Source of the DNA: Amycolatopsis thailandensis
GTDB taxonomy: Bacteria; Actinomycetota; Actinomycetes; Mycobacteriales; Pseudonocardiaceae
DNA length: 64,000 bases
NCBI RefSeq assembly: GCF_002234405.1
Contig: NZ_NMQT01000073.1
Location: forward strand, 62,001-126,000
Reading direction: 5' to 3'
The notes beneath the pieces were generated by a model that searched no databases, had not been told where the DNA came from, and saw only the letters and a list, made by a program, of their open reading frames with translations. Of the stretch, positions 42,653 through 51,355 are shown piece after piece. Made by a program: the position numbers and the translations under genes. The stretch's first letter is position 1; each line of letters starts with the position of its first letter.

Positions 42653-42695
42653 CGACACAGCGGGGCACCGGCTCGGCCGGCGCCCCGCTGTGTCG
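42653..42695 (-). terminator. Hairpin after the iniB-like gene
   Basis: CGACACAGCGGGGC (42653-42666) and GCCCCGCTGTGTCG (42682-42695) form a perfect 14-bp stem. It lies 14 bases beyond the stop of the minus-strand iniB-like gene. Confidence 0.75.
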
Positions 42696-42708
42696 TGCTC
42701 GACGAGGA

Positions 42709-43617
42709 TCAGTCGGTGATGTGCAGGTCGTTGCCGGAGCCGACGGTGAGGTGGCTCAGGTCGGCGGCGATGCCGCCGCCGAGTGCGCCGTTGCCGACAT
42801 TGCTGACGACGTCGTGGACGTCGTTGACCGAGCCGGCGTGCGAGCCGATGTCCCCGATGTGGTTGGTGACGTCGCCGACGTGGTTGGTGACGTTACCGAC
42901 GGCCGAGTCGTTCGCGACGTCGTCGAGGTGGGAGGTCACGCCGGACACCTTGCCGGCGATGTCGCCGACGCCGTGGGCGGTCACGTCGCCGATGGTGTGC
43001 TCCAGGCCGGTGTTCACGCCCAGCGTGCTGGTGAGGTCGCCGACGGTGGAGCCGACACCCTGGGTGCCGTCGATCGCCGAGTCGAGGCCGGAGACGTCCT
43101 GCAGCCCGGAAGTGAGGTTGCCGCCGTCGAGCGCGCCGGTGACGTCGCCACCGGTGACGTTGCCCGCGACATCGCCCACAGCCCCGGTGACCGCGCCTAC
43201 CGGGGCGACCTCCCCGCCGCCGATGTTGTCGATCTTGCCCGCGAGGTCGCCCGCCGCGGTGAAGGGAGCGGCGACGTTCTGCGTGATGGCGGTCATTCCG
43301 CCGACGGCGCCGAGCACGTTGTTCTCGGAGGTGGCGTCGCCGAGGGAGAGGCTCTGGGTGAGGGCCTTGAGCTGCTCGATGGCACCGGCCTGTCCGGTGG
43401 TGATCGAGTCGAGGTCGAGGCCGTTCTCGCCACCGAGGGTGTTCGTGGGGGCGTAGTCGAGGACGAGCGGCAGGATCTCGTGCAGGTCCGCGCCCGAAAT
43501 GTCGCCGAGACCGGCGTCGTTCAGCACCTGCTGCGGGTTGCTCCCGAAAGAGTCGCGAGCCGACGGGTCGTTGAGCAGGTTGAGCGTGAAGTCGTACAGG
43601 GACTGCGTGGGGTTCAT
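42709..43617 (-). CDS. IniB N-terminal domain-containing protein
   Basis: A 302-residue protein beginning MNPTQSLYDFTLNLLNDPSA, the IniB N-terminal domain, with the following QQVLNDAGLGDISGADLHEI. From about residue 110 it is low-complexity, rich in Gly, Val, Asp and Thr with repeated GDV/GNV units (GAVGDVAGNVTGGDVTGAL, GNVTNHVGDVTNHIGDIGSH). In M. tuberculosis iniB is induced by cell-wall inhibitors with iniA and iniC; the latter two are absent here. It is divergent from a LuxR-type regulator resembling IniR. Function likely at the envelope, but unproven. Confidence 0.83.
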   Translation of the reverse strand: MNPTQSLYDFTLNLLNDPSARDSFGSNPQQVLNDAGLGDISGADLHEILPLVLDYAPTNTLGGENGLDLDSITTGQAGAIEQLKALTQSLSLGDATSENNVLGAVGGMTAITQNVAAPFTAAGDLAGKIDNIGGGEVAPVGAVTGAVGDVAGNVTGGDVTGALDGGNLTSGLQDVSGLDSAIDGTQGVGSTVGDLTSTLGVNTGLEHTIGDVTAHGVGDIAGKVSGVTSHLDDVANDSAVGNVTNHVGDVTNHIGDIGSHAGSVNDVHDVVSNVGNGALGGGIAADLSHLTVGSGNDLHITD

Positions 43618-43729
43618 CGACCAGGCTCTCTGTGGGGACTGTGGTTCCGTGGACGGACCGAAGTTAGGGCGAGTCCCGAGGCCGTGACATCGGGTGCGGC
43701 GCCTAAAGGTGATCTCGCGAACCACCGAG

Positions 43730-43780
43730 GGGGTCTCATCACCCGTTAGGGGATGTCATTCGGATGTGACCGGGGTCTCA
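43730..43780. promoter_or_regulatory. Direct repeat GGGGTCTCA between iniB-like and iniR-like genes
   Basis: GGGGTCTCA occurs at 43730-43738 and again at 43772-43780, 42 bases apart (about four helical turns), with a related GGGGTCAT at 43792. The repeats lie in the divergent promoter region and are candidate sites for the adjacent LuxR-type regulator. Confidence 0.45.
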
Positions 43781-43837
43781 CTTGGCAACAGGGGGTCATG
43801 ACGCCCATCTGCCGGGACCGCCGGTCTCGAAATCCTG

Positions 43838-46267
43838 ATGGGTGACCGATTCCGGGGCACCGAGTCCAGGGAGGTGCTCAGCGTCATGGAGGAGCTGCTG
43901 CCGTCGCAGCTGAGAGACGTGCTGACCGCGATCGATGCCGACCCGCGGGCACCGGTGCGAGTTGTCCTGTCCGGTCCGCCCGGGTACGGGAAATCGACGG
44001 CTTTGGCCGCGGTCGCGCGTCACTATCGTGCTGCCGCCGTCACCGTCGTCTCCCGCGAGGACTTGAAGGAAGGGAAGCCGGCCGCCGATGCGGTGGTCCT
44101 GATCGATGACGCCGACACACTCGCGCCCGACGAGCAGGAGGTGTTGATCGATCTGGCGGCCGGGGTGTCCCGGCTCGTGGTCACGCATACTCCCGGCGCG
44201 GCGGGATTCGTGGCCGCGGAGCTGCTCACCTCGGTCACCCGGCACGTGCGCCTGCCAGGCTGGACCGTGCAGGACGTGGCCCGGTTCGCGGGCAGGCCGC
44301 TCGGCTCCGAGCGAGCGGCGGCCGTCCAGCGCGCGACCGCCGGGGTACCGAGGCTGGTGGCTCGCTGCCTCGCCGCACCCGTCGTCGACGAGTTGATCGA
44401 CGAATTACGGAGCGAGCTGGATCAGCTCGGCGAACAGGGAACGACCTACCTGATCGTGGCCGGTGTCGCGGGCGGCCGGGACATCGAACTGCTCGCGGTC
44501 GCCTTGGGCGGATCCCGAGACGATGTCTCGGCGGTCGTCGACCGGGTCCGGGGCGCGGGGTTGCTCGCCGCCGATGACACCGTGCCGCCAGTGGTGGCGC
44601 GGGCGGTGCGTGACCATGTCGGTGTCGATCGGATGCTGACCGTGCTGGTGCGGATGCTCGAAGCCCTGCTCGTCGCGGGGCAGCCGGTTCTGCCGATCGC
44701 TCGTGAGCTGCAGCGGCTCGGGGCCGGGGGAGCGGTCGTGAGGGAGGGGCTCGAAGCGGCGGCCGCCGAAGTGGTCCTGGACGACCCTGCCATCGCGGCC
44801 GACCTCTACGCGGCGGCGGCGCGAGGTGGCAGTTCACGGACGAGGCTGGCGCCTGCCTGGGCGCGGGCCGCGGTCCTGTCGGGGCGGCTCGACCTCGCGT
44901 TGCGGCTAGGTGACGAACTGCTCGGCTCGGCCGACCCCACGGCACGGCATCGTGGCGCGCTCGTGGTGGGGACGGTCATGGCCCGGCGCGGTGATCTCGC
45001 CCGCGGAGCGGAACTCCTGCGCTGGTCCGGCGAGCCGGGGGCGCTGCTGCTCGCGGACTTGGCGGGTGTCGCGCTCGGTGAAGTCGCAGCCGAAGAGCAG
45101 ACCGTCGCCGGGACGCCTGTGCCGGCGTACGGGCATGTCGCCGGACGGTTGCTCGACGGGATCCGCGAGTCCGTCACCGGACGATCCGAGGCCGCGCTGA
45201 CGACCTTGCTCGCCTCCGCGGACACCGCCGAGGCCACCGGTATGGCACATCTCCTGCCGGATTCCCCCGCCGCGCTCACCGCGACAGTGGCTCTGCACGC
45301 GGCCGAGTTCGATCTCGCCCACGGTGTCCTGACCCGCGCGGCCGTCAGCGAGCGGCACGAGCTTCTGCTGGGCTGGACCGCGATGCTCCGCGGCGACCTC
45401 GCCACGGCCGAAACACACCGTTCCACCGTGCAAGAGCGGGCCGGTCGGCTGCCACCGCGGGACGAGTTGTTCCTGCGCGCCCTCGAACTCGGACTGGCCC
45501 GCCGCGCCGACACTCCGGACGCGACCCGAGGGAGCTGGGCCGGTGCGTACGAGGCGATGATGAGACAGCCGGCGGATCTGTTCTCCTTGCTGCCCTTGGG
45601 AGAACTGCTCATCGCGGCGGCACGGGTGGGTGAGGGCTTCCGGGTCGCAGCCCACCGTGAACGGGCCTTCGAACTGCTCACCCGGCTCGGCAGACCCATG
45701 TTGTGGTCGGCCTGGCTGGACTGGTCCGTGTTCCACGCCGCCGTCGTCTCCGGTGACCGGCAAGCCGCCCGCGACGCGATCGAGAATCTCACCGGGCACT
45801 CCACGAGCGGGCGCCTGGTTCCCGCGTTCGCCGCCGCGGGTGCCCAATGGCTCGCGGTCCTGGACGGGGTCATCGATGTCGAGGCGGTACTGGCCGGAGC
45901 GGGGCTGCTCCACCGCGCCGGTCTGAGCTGGGATGCCGCCCGGCTGACCGGGCAGGCCGCGATCCGCGCCACCGACCGGACCGCCATGACGACTTTGCTG
46001 CGTGCGGTCAAGCGATTCCCGTCCGCGGTGAGCGGTGTCGCCGAAACCGCGGCGTCCGCTCTCGCTGAGCCACCTGCCCTGACCCCGCGGGAAAGCGACA
46101 TCGGCCGCCTCGTCGTCGACGGCCATACCTATCGCGAAATCGGCGAGCTACTGCATATTTCCGGGAAGACCGTGGAGCATCACATGGCACGAATACGTGC
46201 CAAGCTCGGTGCCCAGGACCGCCGCACGACAACCGCTCTGCTCAGTGGAATTCTCGGCGACGAATAG
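43838..46267 (+). CDS. LuxR family transcriptional regulator with N-terminal AAA domain (IniR-like)
   Basis: An 809-residue regulator. Walker A is VVLSGPPGYGKSTALAAVA (about residue 50) and Walker B AVVLIDDADTL. The long middle is Ala/Leu-rich helical repeat (TPR/MalT-like). The C-terminal HTH is clear: ALTPRESDIGRLVVDGHTYR, EIGELLHISGKTVEHHMARI, RAKLGAQDRR. Size, architecture and divergence from iniB parallel IniR (Rv0339c) of M. tuberculosis, which controls iniBAC in response to a sugar ligand. The start is uncertain: ATG at 43838 lacks a clear ribosome site; ATG at 43886 (MEELLPSQL) has GGGAGG eleven bases before it. Confidence 0.83.
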   Translation: MGDRFRGTESREVLSVMEELLPSQLRDVLTAIDADPRAPVRVVLSGPPGYGKSTALAAVARHYRAAAVTVVSREDLKEGKPAADAVVLIDDADTLAPDEQEVLIDLAAGVSRLVVTHTPGAAGFVAAELLTSVTRHVRLPGWTVQDVARFAGRPLGSERAAAVQRATAGVPRLVARCLAAPVVDELIDELRSELDQLGEQGTTYLIVAGVAGGRDIELLAVALGGSRDDVSAVVDRVRGAGLLAADDTVPPVVARAVRDHVGVDRMLTVLVRMLEALLVAGQPVLPIARELQRLGAGGAVVREGLEAAAAEVVLDDPAIAADLYAAAARGGSSRTRLAPAWARAAVLSGRLDLALRLGDELLGSADPTARHRGALVVGTVMARRGDLARGAELLRWSGEPGALLLADLAGVALGEVAAEEQTVAGTPVPAYGHVAGRLLDGIRESVTGRSEAALTTLLASADTAEATGMAHLLPDSPAALTATVALHAAEFDLAHGVLTRAAVSERHELLLGWTAMLRGDLATAETHRSTVQERAGRLPPRDELFLRALELGLARRADTPDATRGSWAGAYEAMMRQPADLFSLLPLGELLIAAARVGEGFRVAAHRERAFELLTRLGRPMLWSAWLDWSVFHAAVVSGDRQAARDAIENLTGHSTSGRLVPAFAAAGAQWLAVLDGVIDVEAVLAGAGLLHRAGLSWDAARLTGQAAIRATDRTAMTTLLRAVKRFPSAVSGVAETAASALAEPPALTPRESDIGRLVVDGHTYREIGELLHISGKTVEHHMARIRAKLGAQDRRTTTALLSGILGDE

Positions 46268-46279
46268 AGAAAGGACAGC

Positions 46280-46308
46280 GGTGTCCCGGGAACGAAATCC
46301 GGGACACC
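46280..46308. terminator. Hairpin between convergent iniR-like and PrsW genes
   Basis: GGTGTCCCGG (46280-46289) and CCGGGACACC (46299-46308) form a perfect 10-bp stem. It is followed by TTCCGG and no long T-run. Confidence 0.65.
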
Positions 46309-46326
46309 TTCCGGCGGCGACGGTCT

Positions 46327-47481
46327 TCAGGACGACCGATCCGGTCCGTTTCGGTCGAGTCGCAGAACTTCGGCCCGGGCGTGCGCGACCCGGCTGGTTT
46401 CCCGGCCTTCGGCGTGGGCGATCTCGCGTGCGAGGTCTTCGGCCGCTTCGATCTGGTGCCGGGCGCGACGCCGGTTGTGCCCGCTCTTGCGGAAGTTCTT
46501 GCGGTCCTTGCGCAGTCCGCTGACCGCGTCGAGCAGCGCGGGCCCGACCACTCCGGCCTCGGCTTCCGGGCTGAGCAGGTCGCGCATCCAGTTCCGCTCC
46601 CGGCGGGCGGCGCGGCGCAGGACCGCGAACAGCGCGACGAGCTCGACGGCCGCGATCACGAACGGCAGCACCACGGTCAGCGGACCGCCGCCGCCGAGGC
46701 CGGTCATGTCGTCCCAGGCGAAGTGGAACACCATGGCCATGGCCATGGTCAGCACACCGGGCACCACCCGGCGCTCCCCACGGGTACGGCCCAGCACCCA
46801 CATCAGCCCGGTGCAGAAGATGGCGCTGAACAGCGCGTGCGACACGATCCCGGACGCGCCGCGGACGAGGAAAATCTGCAGCGACGTGCCGAGCTGGTTC
46901 GCGCCGAAGTTCTGGGCGGCGCCGTTGTAGACGTAGAGCACGTCCTCGAACACCTGGAAGCCCAGGCCGATGTACGCGCCGATGATGAAACCGTCGTAAG
47001 CGCTGCGGACCAGCCGTGGGGCGAGCCCGATCAGGAGGACGAGCCCGAGCGCCTTGCCCAGCTCTTCGTTGATCGGGGCGCTGAGCCCGGCGGCCCAGCT
47101 GTCGGCGAAGGCGGTGCCGCCGACCTTTGCCCAGATCTCCAGCAGTGCGGTGTTGGCAGGGAGCGCGATCCAGAACGTCGCGGCGACGCCGCCCCAGGCG
47201 AAGCCCGCCGTGAGGAGTCCACCCGGCTGGGCGGTGTAGCGGTTCTGGTGGCGCAGCACCAGCAACCACGGCACGAGGTACAACGCGAACAGCAGCACGC
47301 CGCCGGTCAGGGCCGGGGTGTAGAAACCGCCGGCGCCGAAGTATCGCGCGATCGCCAGCGCGCCGCCGCCGATGCCGAGCAGGTACACCCAGAAAGCCAG
47401 GTTGTGCGGCTGGAAGAACCGGAACGGCACGCCCCAGCCCGACTCCTTGATCGCGGCCAGCTGGGCCGCCTTGCCGCTCAT
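46327..47481 (-). CDS. PrsW family intramembrane metalloprotease
   Basis: A 384-residue polytopic protein with about eight membrane segments. PrsW/CPBP-like active-site motifs are visible: the EE pair in APINEELGKALGLVLLIG, FEDVLY in GFQVFEDVLYVYNG, SHALFS, and HFAWDDM. A charged cytoplasmic tail of about 100 residues (RKDRKNFRKSGHNRRRARHQ) follows the last helix. In Bacillus PrsW cleaves an anti-sigma factor; no anti-sigma gene lies next to this copy. The start overlaps the preceding gene's stop by 4 bases (ATGA). Confidence 0.88.
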   Translation of the reverse strand: MSGKAAQLAAIKESGWGVPFRFFQPHNLAFWVYLLGIGGGALAIARYFGAGGFYTPALTGGVLLFALYLVPWLLVLRHQNRYTAQPGGLLTAGFAWGGVAATFWIALPANTALLEIWAKVGGTAFADSWAAGLSAPINEELGKALGLVLLIGLAPRLVRSAYDGFIIGAYIGLGFQVFEDVLYVYNGAAQNFGANQLGTSLQIFLVRGASGIVSHALFSAIFCTGLMWVLGRTRGERRVVPGVLTMAMAMVFHFAWDDMTGLGGGGPLTVVLPFVIAAVELVALFAVLRRAARRERNWMRDLLSPEAEAGVVGPALLDAVSGLRKDRKNFRKSGHNRRRARHQIEAAEDLAREIAHAEGRETSRVAHARAEVLRLDRNGPDRSS

Positions 47482-48110
47482 CGGGCCGCGCCCGGGGTGA
47501 TGCCGCGCAGGAACGCCGTCACTTCGTCGCGATAGCGCTCGAACTGGTCTGGCGCGGTGCGTACCCGGACCAGCAGCGCGGGGGCGGTATCGGCGGGCTG
47601 CCCGACCTTGAAGGCGACGTCCAGCACGTCGCCGGCCGGGCCGGTGCTTGCCTGGACGACCCCGGTCAGCCCGGCGGCGGTCGTGATGGTGCCGCGCGCT
47701 CCGTCGAGACCCGGCGCGTCGCCTTCGGACCGGTCTACCTGGTCGAGGAACGCGTCTGCCGACCCGGTGTAGGAGGCGCCGCGCAGGTCGATGGTCGCGC
47801 CGCCGGTGGCCAGGGTGATCTGCAGTGCAGTCGGGCTCGCCGAAGCAGCGGTGCCGGTGAGGGTGCCGCTTTCCAGTTGCCAGCCGACCGGCGGGACCGC
47901 CGTCGCACCGGCGCCAAGGTCGAGAACGTCACCCGCTTTGACCTCGTTGTGCCATGGAATCGCGGAGTTCAGCGCGGGCAGCCCGTAGATCAGCACCAAC
48001 GCCGCGGCGAGCGCTACCAGCGCTGGGGTGAAGGTCCGCCGGTCGAGCCCGAGGAAACGGTGCTCGACCGGCACCCAGCCTTGCGGTATCTCCTGCGCAT
48101 CACCCGTCAC
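47478..48110 (-). CDS. Single-TM extracytoplasmic hypothetical protein paired with PrsW
   Basis: A 210-residue protein with a cytoplasmic N-terminus, one membrane helix (FTPALVALAAALVLIYGLPAL) and a soluble extracytoplasmic domain of about 140 residues with beta strands (VGWQLESGTLTGTA, ALQITLATGGATIDLRGAS, DVLDVAFKVGQP). GTG at 48110 is preferred by its GAGAGAGG site. It overlaps the PrsW gene start, so the two are translationally coupled; the membrane topology makes it a conceivable PrsW substrate or partner (inference). No family recognised. Confidence 0.78.
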   Translation of the reverse strand: MTGDAQEIPQGWVPVEHRFLGLDRRTFTPALVALAAALVLIYGLPALNSAIPWHNEVKAGDVLDLGAGATAVPPVGWQLESGTLTGTAASASPTALQITLATGGATIDLRGASYTGSADAFLDQVDRSEGDAPGLDGARGTITTAAGLTGVVQASTGPAGDVLDVAFKVGQPADTAPALLVRVRTAPDQFERYRDEVTAFLRGITPGAAR

Positions 48111-48245
48111 GTGCACCTCTCTCACGCCCTGATCCGGTCGCCACGAACTATAAGAGCGTTCCTGTTCGATTCGCACTTCGTGACGCCCCGGAGCCTGGCC
48201 GGCTGCCGCCGAGCTTGAACCCGCCGTGCCACGCTCTGTCTCCGG

Positions 48246-48566
48246 CTAGAGCCAGGACGCGAGTTTGTCGAGGATCTTCGTCTTCGTGGCGGCGCCGTTG
48301 AGGGTGGTGACGGGTTCGCCGTCGACGAACAGGATCATGGTCGGGATCGAGAGAATGCCGTAGTCGCCCGCGATCTCCGGGTTGTCGTCGATGTCGATCT
48401 TGACGACGGTGAGCTTGTCGCCGTGTTCGTCGGCGAGCTCGGCGAGCACCGGGGCAAGGGCTTTGCAGGGGCCGCACCAGGGTGCCCAGAAGTCGACCAG
48501 TACGGGCTTCTCCTGGTTCAAGACCTCGGCGGGAAACGTGTCCGTGGTGATGGATTCGACGCTCAT
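48246..48566 (-). CDS. trxA: Thioredoxin
   Basis: A 106-residue classical thioredoxin. Active site WCGPC is in VLVDFWAPWCGPCKALAPVL, cis-Pro in LSIPTMILFVDGE. It is the second gene after dipZ on the same strand (20 bases between), which fits a thiol-redox partnership: DipZ-type proteins pass electrons from cytosolic thioredoxin across the membrane. ATG at 48566. Confidence 0.94.
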   Translation of the reverse strand: MSVESITTDTFPAEVLNQEKPVLVDFWAPWCGPCKALAPVLAELADEHGDKLTVVKIDIDDNPEIAGDYGILSIPTMILFVDGEPVTTLNGAATKTKILDKLASWL

Positions 48567-48586
48567 GGTTCTGCTTTCTCTTGTGC

Positions 48587-50344
48587 TCAGCCGAAGGTGA
48601 AGGAGAACGCCTGGACGCCGGAGCCGACAGTGACGTCGAGCGCCCCGGCTTCGATGTCCTGTGTGGACAGAAGCTGGTACGAGTTCGGGGTGCCGTCGAC
48701 CTGGATGGTCTTGGTCTGTCCCTTGGCGGTGTAGGTGACGGTTCCCTTGCCTGCCAGGACCATCCGGACTTCTTTGGCGCGGTAGTTGAGCAGGATCTTC
48801 CCCTCGGCGCCGGTGGGGGTGATGTTCTGGCTGGTGAGGGTCCAATCGCCGTTGAGGACGAAGGTGTCCGGCGGCTGGGTGGCGGGGTAGGCGAAGGTCT
48901 TCGCGCCCGCGGTGTAGTCCTCGGTTCCGGCGAAGTTGACGCGTTTGGTGGAGCCGAGGTAGGTCTCGCGGGTGATGGCGGAAGTGTCCGGGGTGTCGTC
49001 GGTGGTGCCGGTGGCGGCGGGGAGCCGGACGCCGGGGTCGGCCTTGGTGAGCAGCTCGCGGATGAGTTTCTCAGTGGTGGCGTAGTCGCCTTCGCCGAAT
49101 TTGATGTGCCGCACGGTGCCGTCGGCGTCGATCAGGTAGTGCGCGGGCCAGAACCGGTTGCGGTAGTTGGTCCAGGTCGACAGGTTGTTGTCGAGGGCGA
49201 CCGGGTAGCCGATGCCGAACTTGTCGGCGGCGGCTTTGACGTTGCCGGGTTCCTTTTCGAAGGCGTATTCGGGGGAGTGGACGCCGATGACCTGGAGGCC
49301 GGCGTCGCGGTAGGCCTTGTCCCAGGCGGTGACGTGCGGGATGGAGCGCTGGCAGTTGATGCAGGAGTAGGCCCAGAAGTCGAGCAGGACCACCTTGCCG
49401 CGCAGTTGTGCCAGGTCGATCGGTGCGTTGCCGGGGGTGTTGAACCACTGCTGGATGTCTTTGATGTCGGGGGCTTTTCCGCAGCTTTCGAGGTCCTTGG
49501 CGCCGTCGGTGCAGAGGTCGAGGTCCTTGTTCTGGTCGTTCTCCAGTCCGCCGAGGTTCAGTGCCTTCTTGACTTGCTCGGAGTTGTTGATGTCGTTCTG
49601 CAATCCGCTGGTGTAGTCGGGGATGGCCCGCTGGAGCAACGCCGGGAGGTTGAACACCAGCCCGATGGCGAGCGCGATCATCACGATGCCCGCGGTGATC
49701 CGGATACCGCGCTGACGTTTGCGGAAGGCCTTCACCCGTTCGGCGACCCGGCGCCCGGCGAGGGCGAAGATCAGCAGCGGGAGCGCGGCGCCGATGGCGA
49801 AGGTCGAGGTGAGCACGACGGTGTCGAGGCCGATCTTCCCGGTCGATCCGGCGACCGTGATCGCGGCGAGCACCGGGCCCGCGCACGGTACGTAGACCGC
49901 GCCGAGGCCGAGGCCGAGTGCGAAGCCGCCGCGGTTGGCGTCGGGGCGTCGTTGCGGGATCCAGCTGAACGGCTTCTCCAGCAGGTGCTCGAACTTCGGG
50001 ACGATGAGCCCGATCCCGATCAGTGCCAGCACGATCAGGCCCGCCCAGCGCAGAACATCCTGCGGCAGCCCGAGAATCGACAAGAGCAGCGAGCCGAACA
50101 AGGTCACCAGGGTGAAACTGACCACGAGACCCAGGATGATCAGGTAGGGACGCGAGCGCGGGACCTTCGTCTCGACTGGGGCGTCCGCTGTCGCGACGCC
50201 CCCGCCGTTCTGTTCCTTGTGGACGGACGGCTTGGCGCTTTGCACGCCGCCGGAAAGGAAAATGACCGGCAACACCGGGAGGATGCACGGAGAAATGCCC
50301 GTGACCAATCCCCCGATGAGGCCGATCAAGGCAAGTGTGAGCAC
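48587..50344 (-). CDS. dipZ: DipZ-like fused CcdA/TlpA cytochrome c biogenesis and thiol-redox protein
   Basis: A 585-residue fusion. The N-terminal CcdA/DsbD-beta part has six membrane helices and its two conserved Cys in GISPCILPVLPVIF and YVPCAGPVLAAI. A thioredoxin/TlpA domain follows outside the membrane with WAYSCINCQRSIP (CxxC). The C-terminus is the DipZ-specific beta domain (RVNFAGTEDYTAGAK, NGDWTLTSQNITPTGAEG). GTG at 50344 has GGGAGCG five bases upstream. It resembles M. tuberculosis DipZ (Rv2874), which lies between the fasciclin antigens MPT83 and MPT70; here a fasciclin gene is divergent and adjacent. Likely carries reducing power to extracytoplasmic proteins. Confidence 0.92.
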   Translation of the reverse strand: MLTLALIGLIGGLVTGISPCILPVLPVIFLSGGVQSAKPSVHKEQNGGGVATADAPVETKVPRSRPYLIILGLVVSFTLVTLFGSLLLSILGLPQDVLRWAGLIVLALIGIGLIVPKFEHLLEKPFSWIPQRRPDANRGGFALGLGLGAVYVPCAGPVLAAITVAGSTGKIGLDTVVLTSTFAIGAALPLLIFALAGRRVAERVKAFRKRQRGIRITAGIVMIALAIGLVFNLPALLQRAIPDYTSGLQNDINNSEQVKKALNLGGLENDQNKDLDLCTDGAKDLESCGKAPDIKDIQQWFNTPGNAPIDLAQLRGKVVLLDFWAYSCINCQRSIPHVTAWDKAYRDAGLQVIGVHSPEYAFEKEPGNVKAAADKFGIGYPVALDNNLSTWTNYRNRFWPAHYLIDADGTVRHIKFGEGDYATTEKLIRELLTKADPGVRLPAATGTTDDTPDTSAITRETYLGSTKRVNFAGTEDYTAGAKTFAYPATQPPDTFVLNGDWTLTSQNITPTGAEGKILLNYRAKEVRMVLAGKGTVTYTAKGQTKTIQVDGTPNSYQLLSTQDIEAGALDVTVGSGVQAFSFTFG

Positions 50345-50386
50345 GGTCGCTCCCGAGCGGGTCCAGTGGGTTTGGGTGACAGGAGA

Positions 50387-50414
50387 GATTCGTGCCCCGG
50401 GCGCCGGCGGATTG
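50387..50414 (-). promoter_or_regulatory. SigK-like promoter of dipZ
   Basis: On the minus strand CAATCC (50414-50409), a 15-base spacer and ACGAATC (50393-50387) resemble the mycobacterial SigK consensus CCATCC/CCGAATC. It is about 43 bases before the dipZ GTG. Confidence 0.5.
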
Positions 50415-50496
50415 CCACCCTCGTGCTTCGAGTGGTGACGAAGAGTCCACGATCGTGTTCGAAAGGTAACGGAACGGTCTCGATGCTCCGATCGGC

Positions 50497-50524
50497 CCAT
50501 CCGGGCCGGTGAAAGCCTCGAAAC
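50497..50524 (+). promoter_or_regulatory. SigK-like promoter of the fasciclin gene
   Basis: CCATCC (50497-50502), a 15-base spacer and TCGAAAC (50518-50524) resemble the SigK consensus, with the same spacing as the divergent dipZ site. It is 83 bases before the fasciclin ATG. Confidence 0.45.
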
Positions 50525-50607
50525 CAGGATGTTCGCCGCCTCGGGAAAGCGCCGAGGCGCTTCAAGCCCTGTGGGCCGATTCCCTCAGTCATTAGGAGTT
50601 ACCAGTC

Positions 50608-51270
50608 ATGAAGCGCAGTACTCGCCGCGTCACCCTGGCCACCGGTCTCGCCGCCTTCGCGCTCATGGGCGCGGCGTGCGGCAGTGACAGCGGATCGAAC
50701 AACGCGGGCAGCACCCCGGCACCGTCGTCCTCCGCCATGCAGCAGCCTTCCTCCAGTGCGATGGCCGACCCGGCCAAGGACCTCGTCGGCCCGGGTTGTG
50801 CCGGCTACGCGGAAAAGGTGCCCAGCGGACCGGGTTCCGTCGCGGGTATGGCGGCCGACCCGGTCGCCGTAGCGGCGAGCAACAACCCGCTGCTCAAGAC
50901 TCTCGTTTCCGCGGTCTCCGGGAAGCTGAACCCCAAGGTGGACCTGGTCTCGACGCTCAACGGCAGCGAGTTCACCGTCTTCGCGCCGGTCGACGACGCG
51001 TTCGCGAAGATCGACGCCGCCACCATCGAGAAGCTCAAGACCGACGACGCGCTCCTCAAGAAGATCCTGACCTACCACGTCGTCCCCGGCCAGATCGCGC
51101 CCGACAAGATCGTCGGCGACCAGACCTCCGTCGAGAAGGGCGTCGTCAAGGTCACCGGCACCAAGGACGCGCTGAAAGTCAACGACGCCAACGTGATCTG
51201 CGGTGGTGTGCACACCGCGAACGCGACCGTGTACCTCATCGACTCGGTCCTGATGCCCCCGGCCGCGTAA
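50608..51270 (+). CDS. Fasciclin-domain lipoprotein (MPT70/MPT83-like)
   Basis: A 220-residue lipoprotein: signal peptide with lipobox ALMGAACGSD, a Ser/Pro-rich linker, then a single FAS1 domain (residues about 85-220). FAS1 blocks are NNPLLKTLVSAVSGKLNP, VDLVSTLNGSEFTVFAPVDD, AFAKIDAATIEKLKTDDALL, KKILTYHVVPGQI and ANVICGGVHTANATVYLIDS. Its Cys pair (before FAS1 and in VICGG) resembles MPT70/83. Probably envelope-anchored and adhesive. It is divergent from dipZ; in M. tuberculosis mpt83, dipZ and mpt70 are neighbours controlled by SigK. Confidence 0.9.
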   Translation: MKRSTRRVTLATGLAAFALMGAACGSDSGSNNAGSTPAPSSSAMQQPSSSAMADPAKDLVGPGCAGYAEKVPSGPGSVAGMAADPVAVAASNNPLLKTLVSAVSGKLNPKVDLVSTLNGSEFTVFAPVDDAFAKIDAATIEKLKTDDALLKKILTYHVVPGQIAPDKIVGDQTSVEKGVVKVTGTKDALKVNDANVICGGVHTANATVYLIDSVLMPPAA

Positions 51271-51289
51271 GCCACTGTCCACATCGGAC

Positions 51290-51335
51290 GTCGTGGAGGG
51301 TGCCTTTCTCGCCGGAGAGAGGCACCCTCCACGAC
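51290..51335. terminator. Long palindrome between the fasciclin genes
   Basis: GTCGTGGAGGGTGCCT and its inverted partner AGGCACCCTCCACGAC are joined through TTCTC/GAGAG around GCCG, giving about 20 paired bases. It lies 19 bases after the first fasciclin gene. Confidence 0.75.
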
Positions 51336-51355
51336 TGGACCACTGGAGCCTGGCT

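Noticed and set aside
48581..50512. 643-codon plus-strand frame
   Set aside because: It is opposite dipZ, whose CcdA and TlpA motifs are intact.
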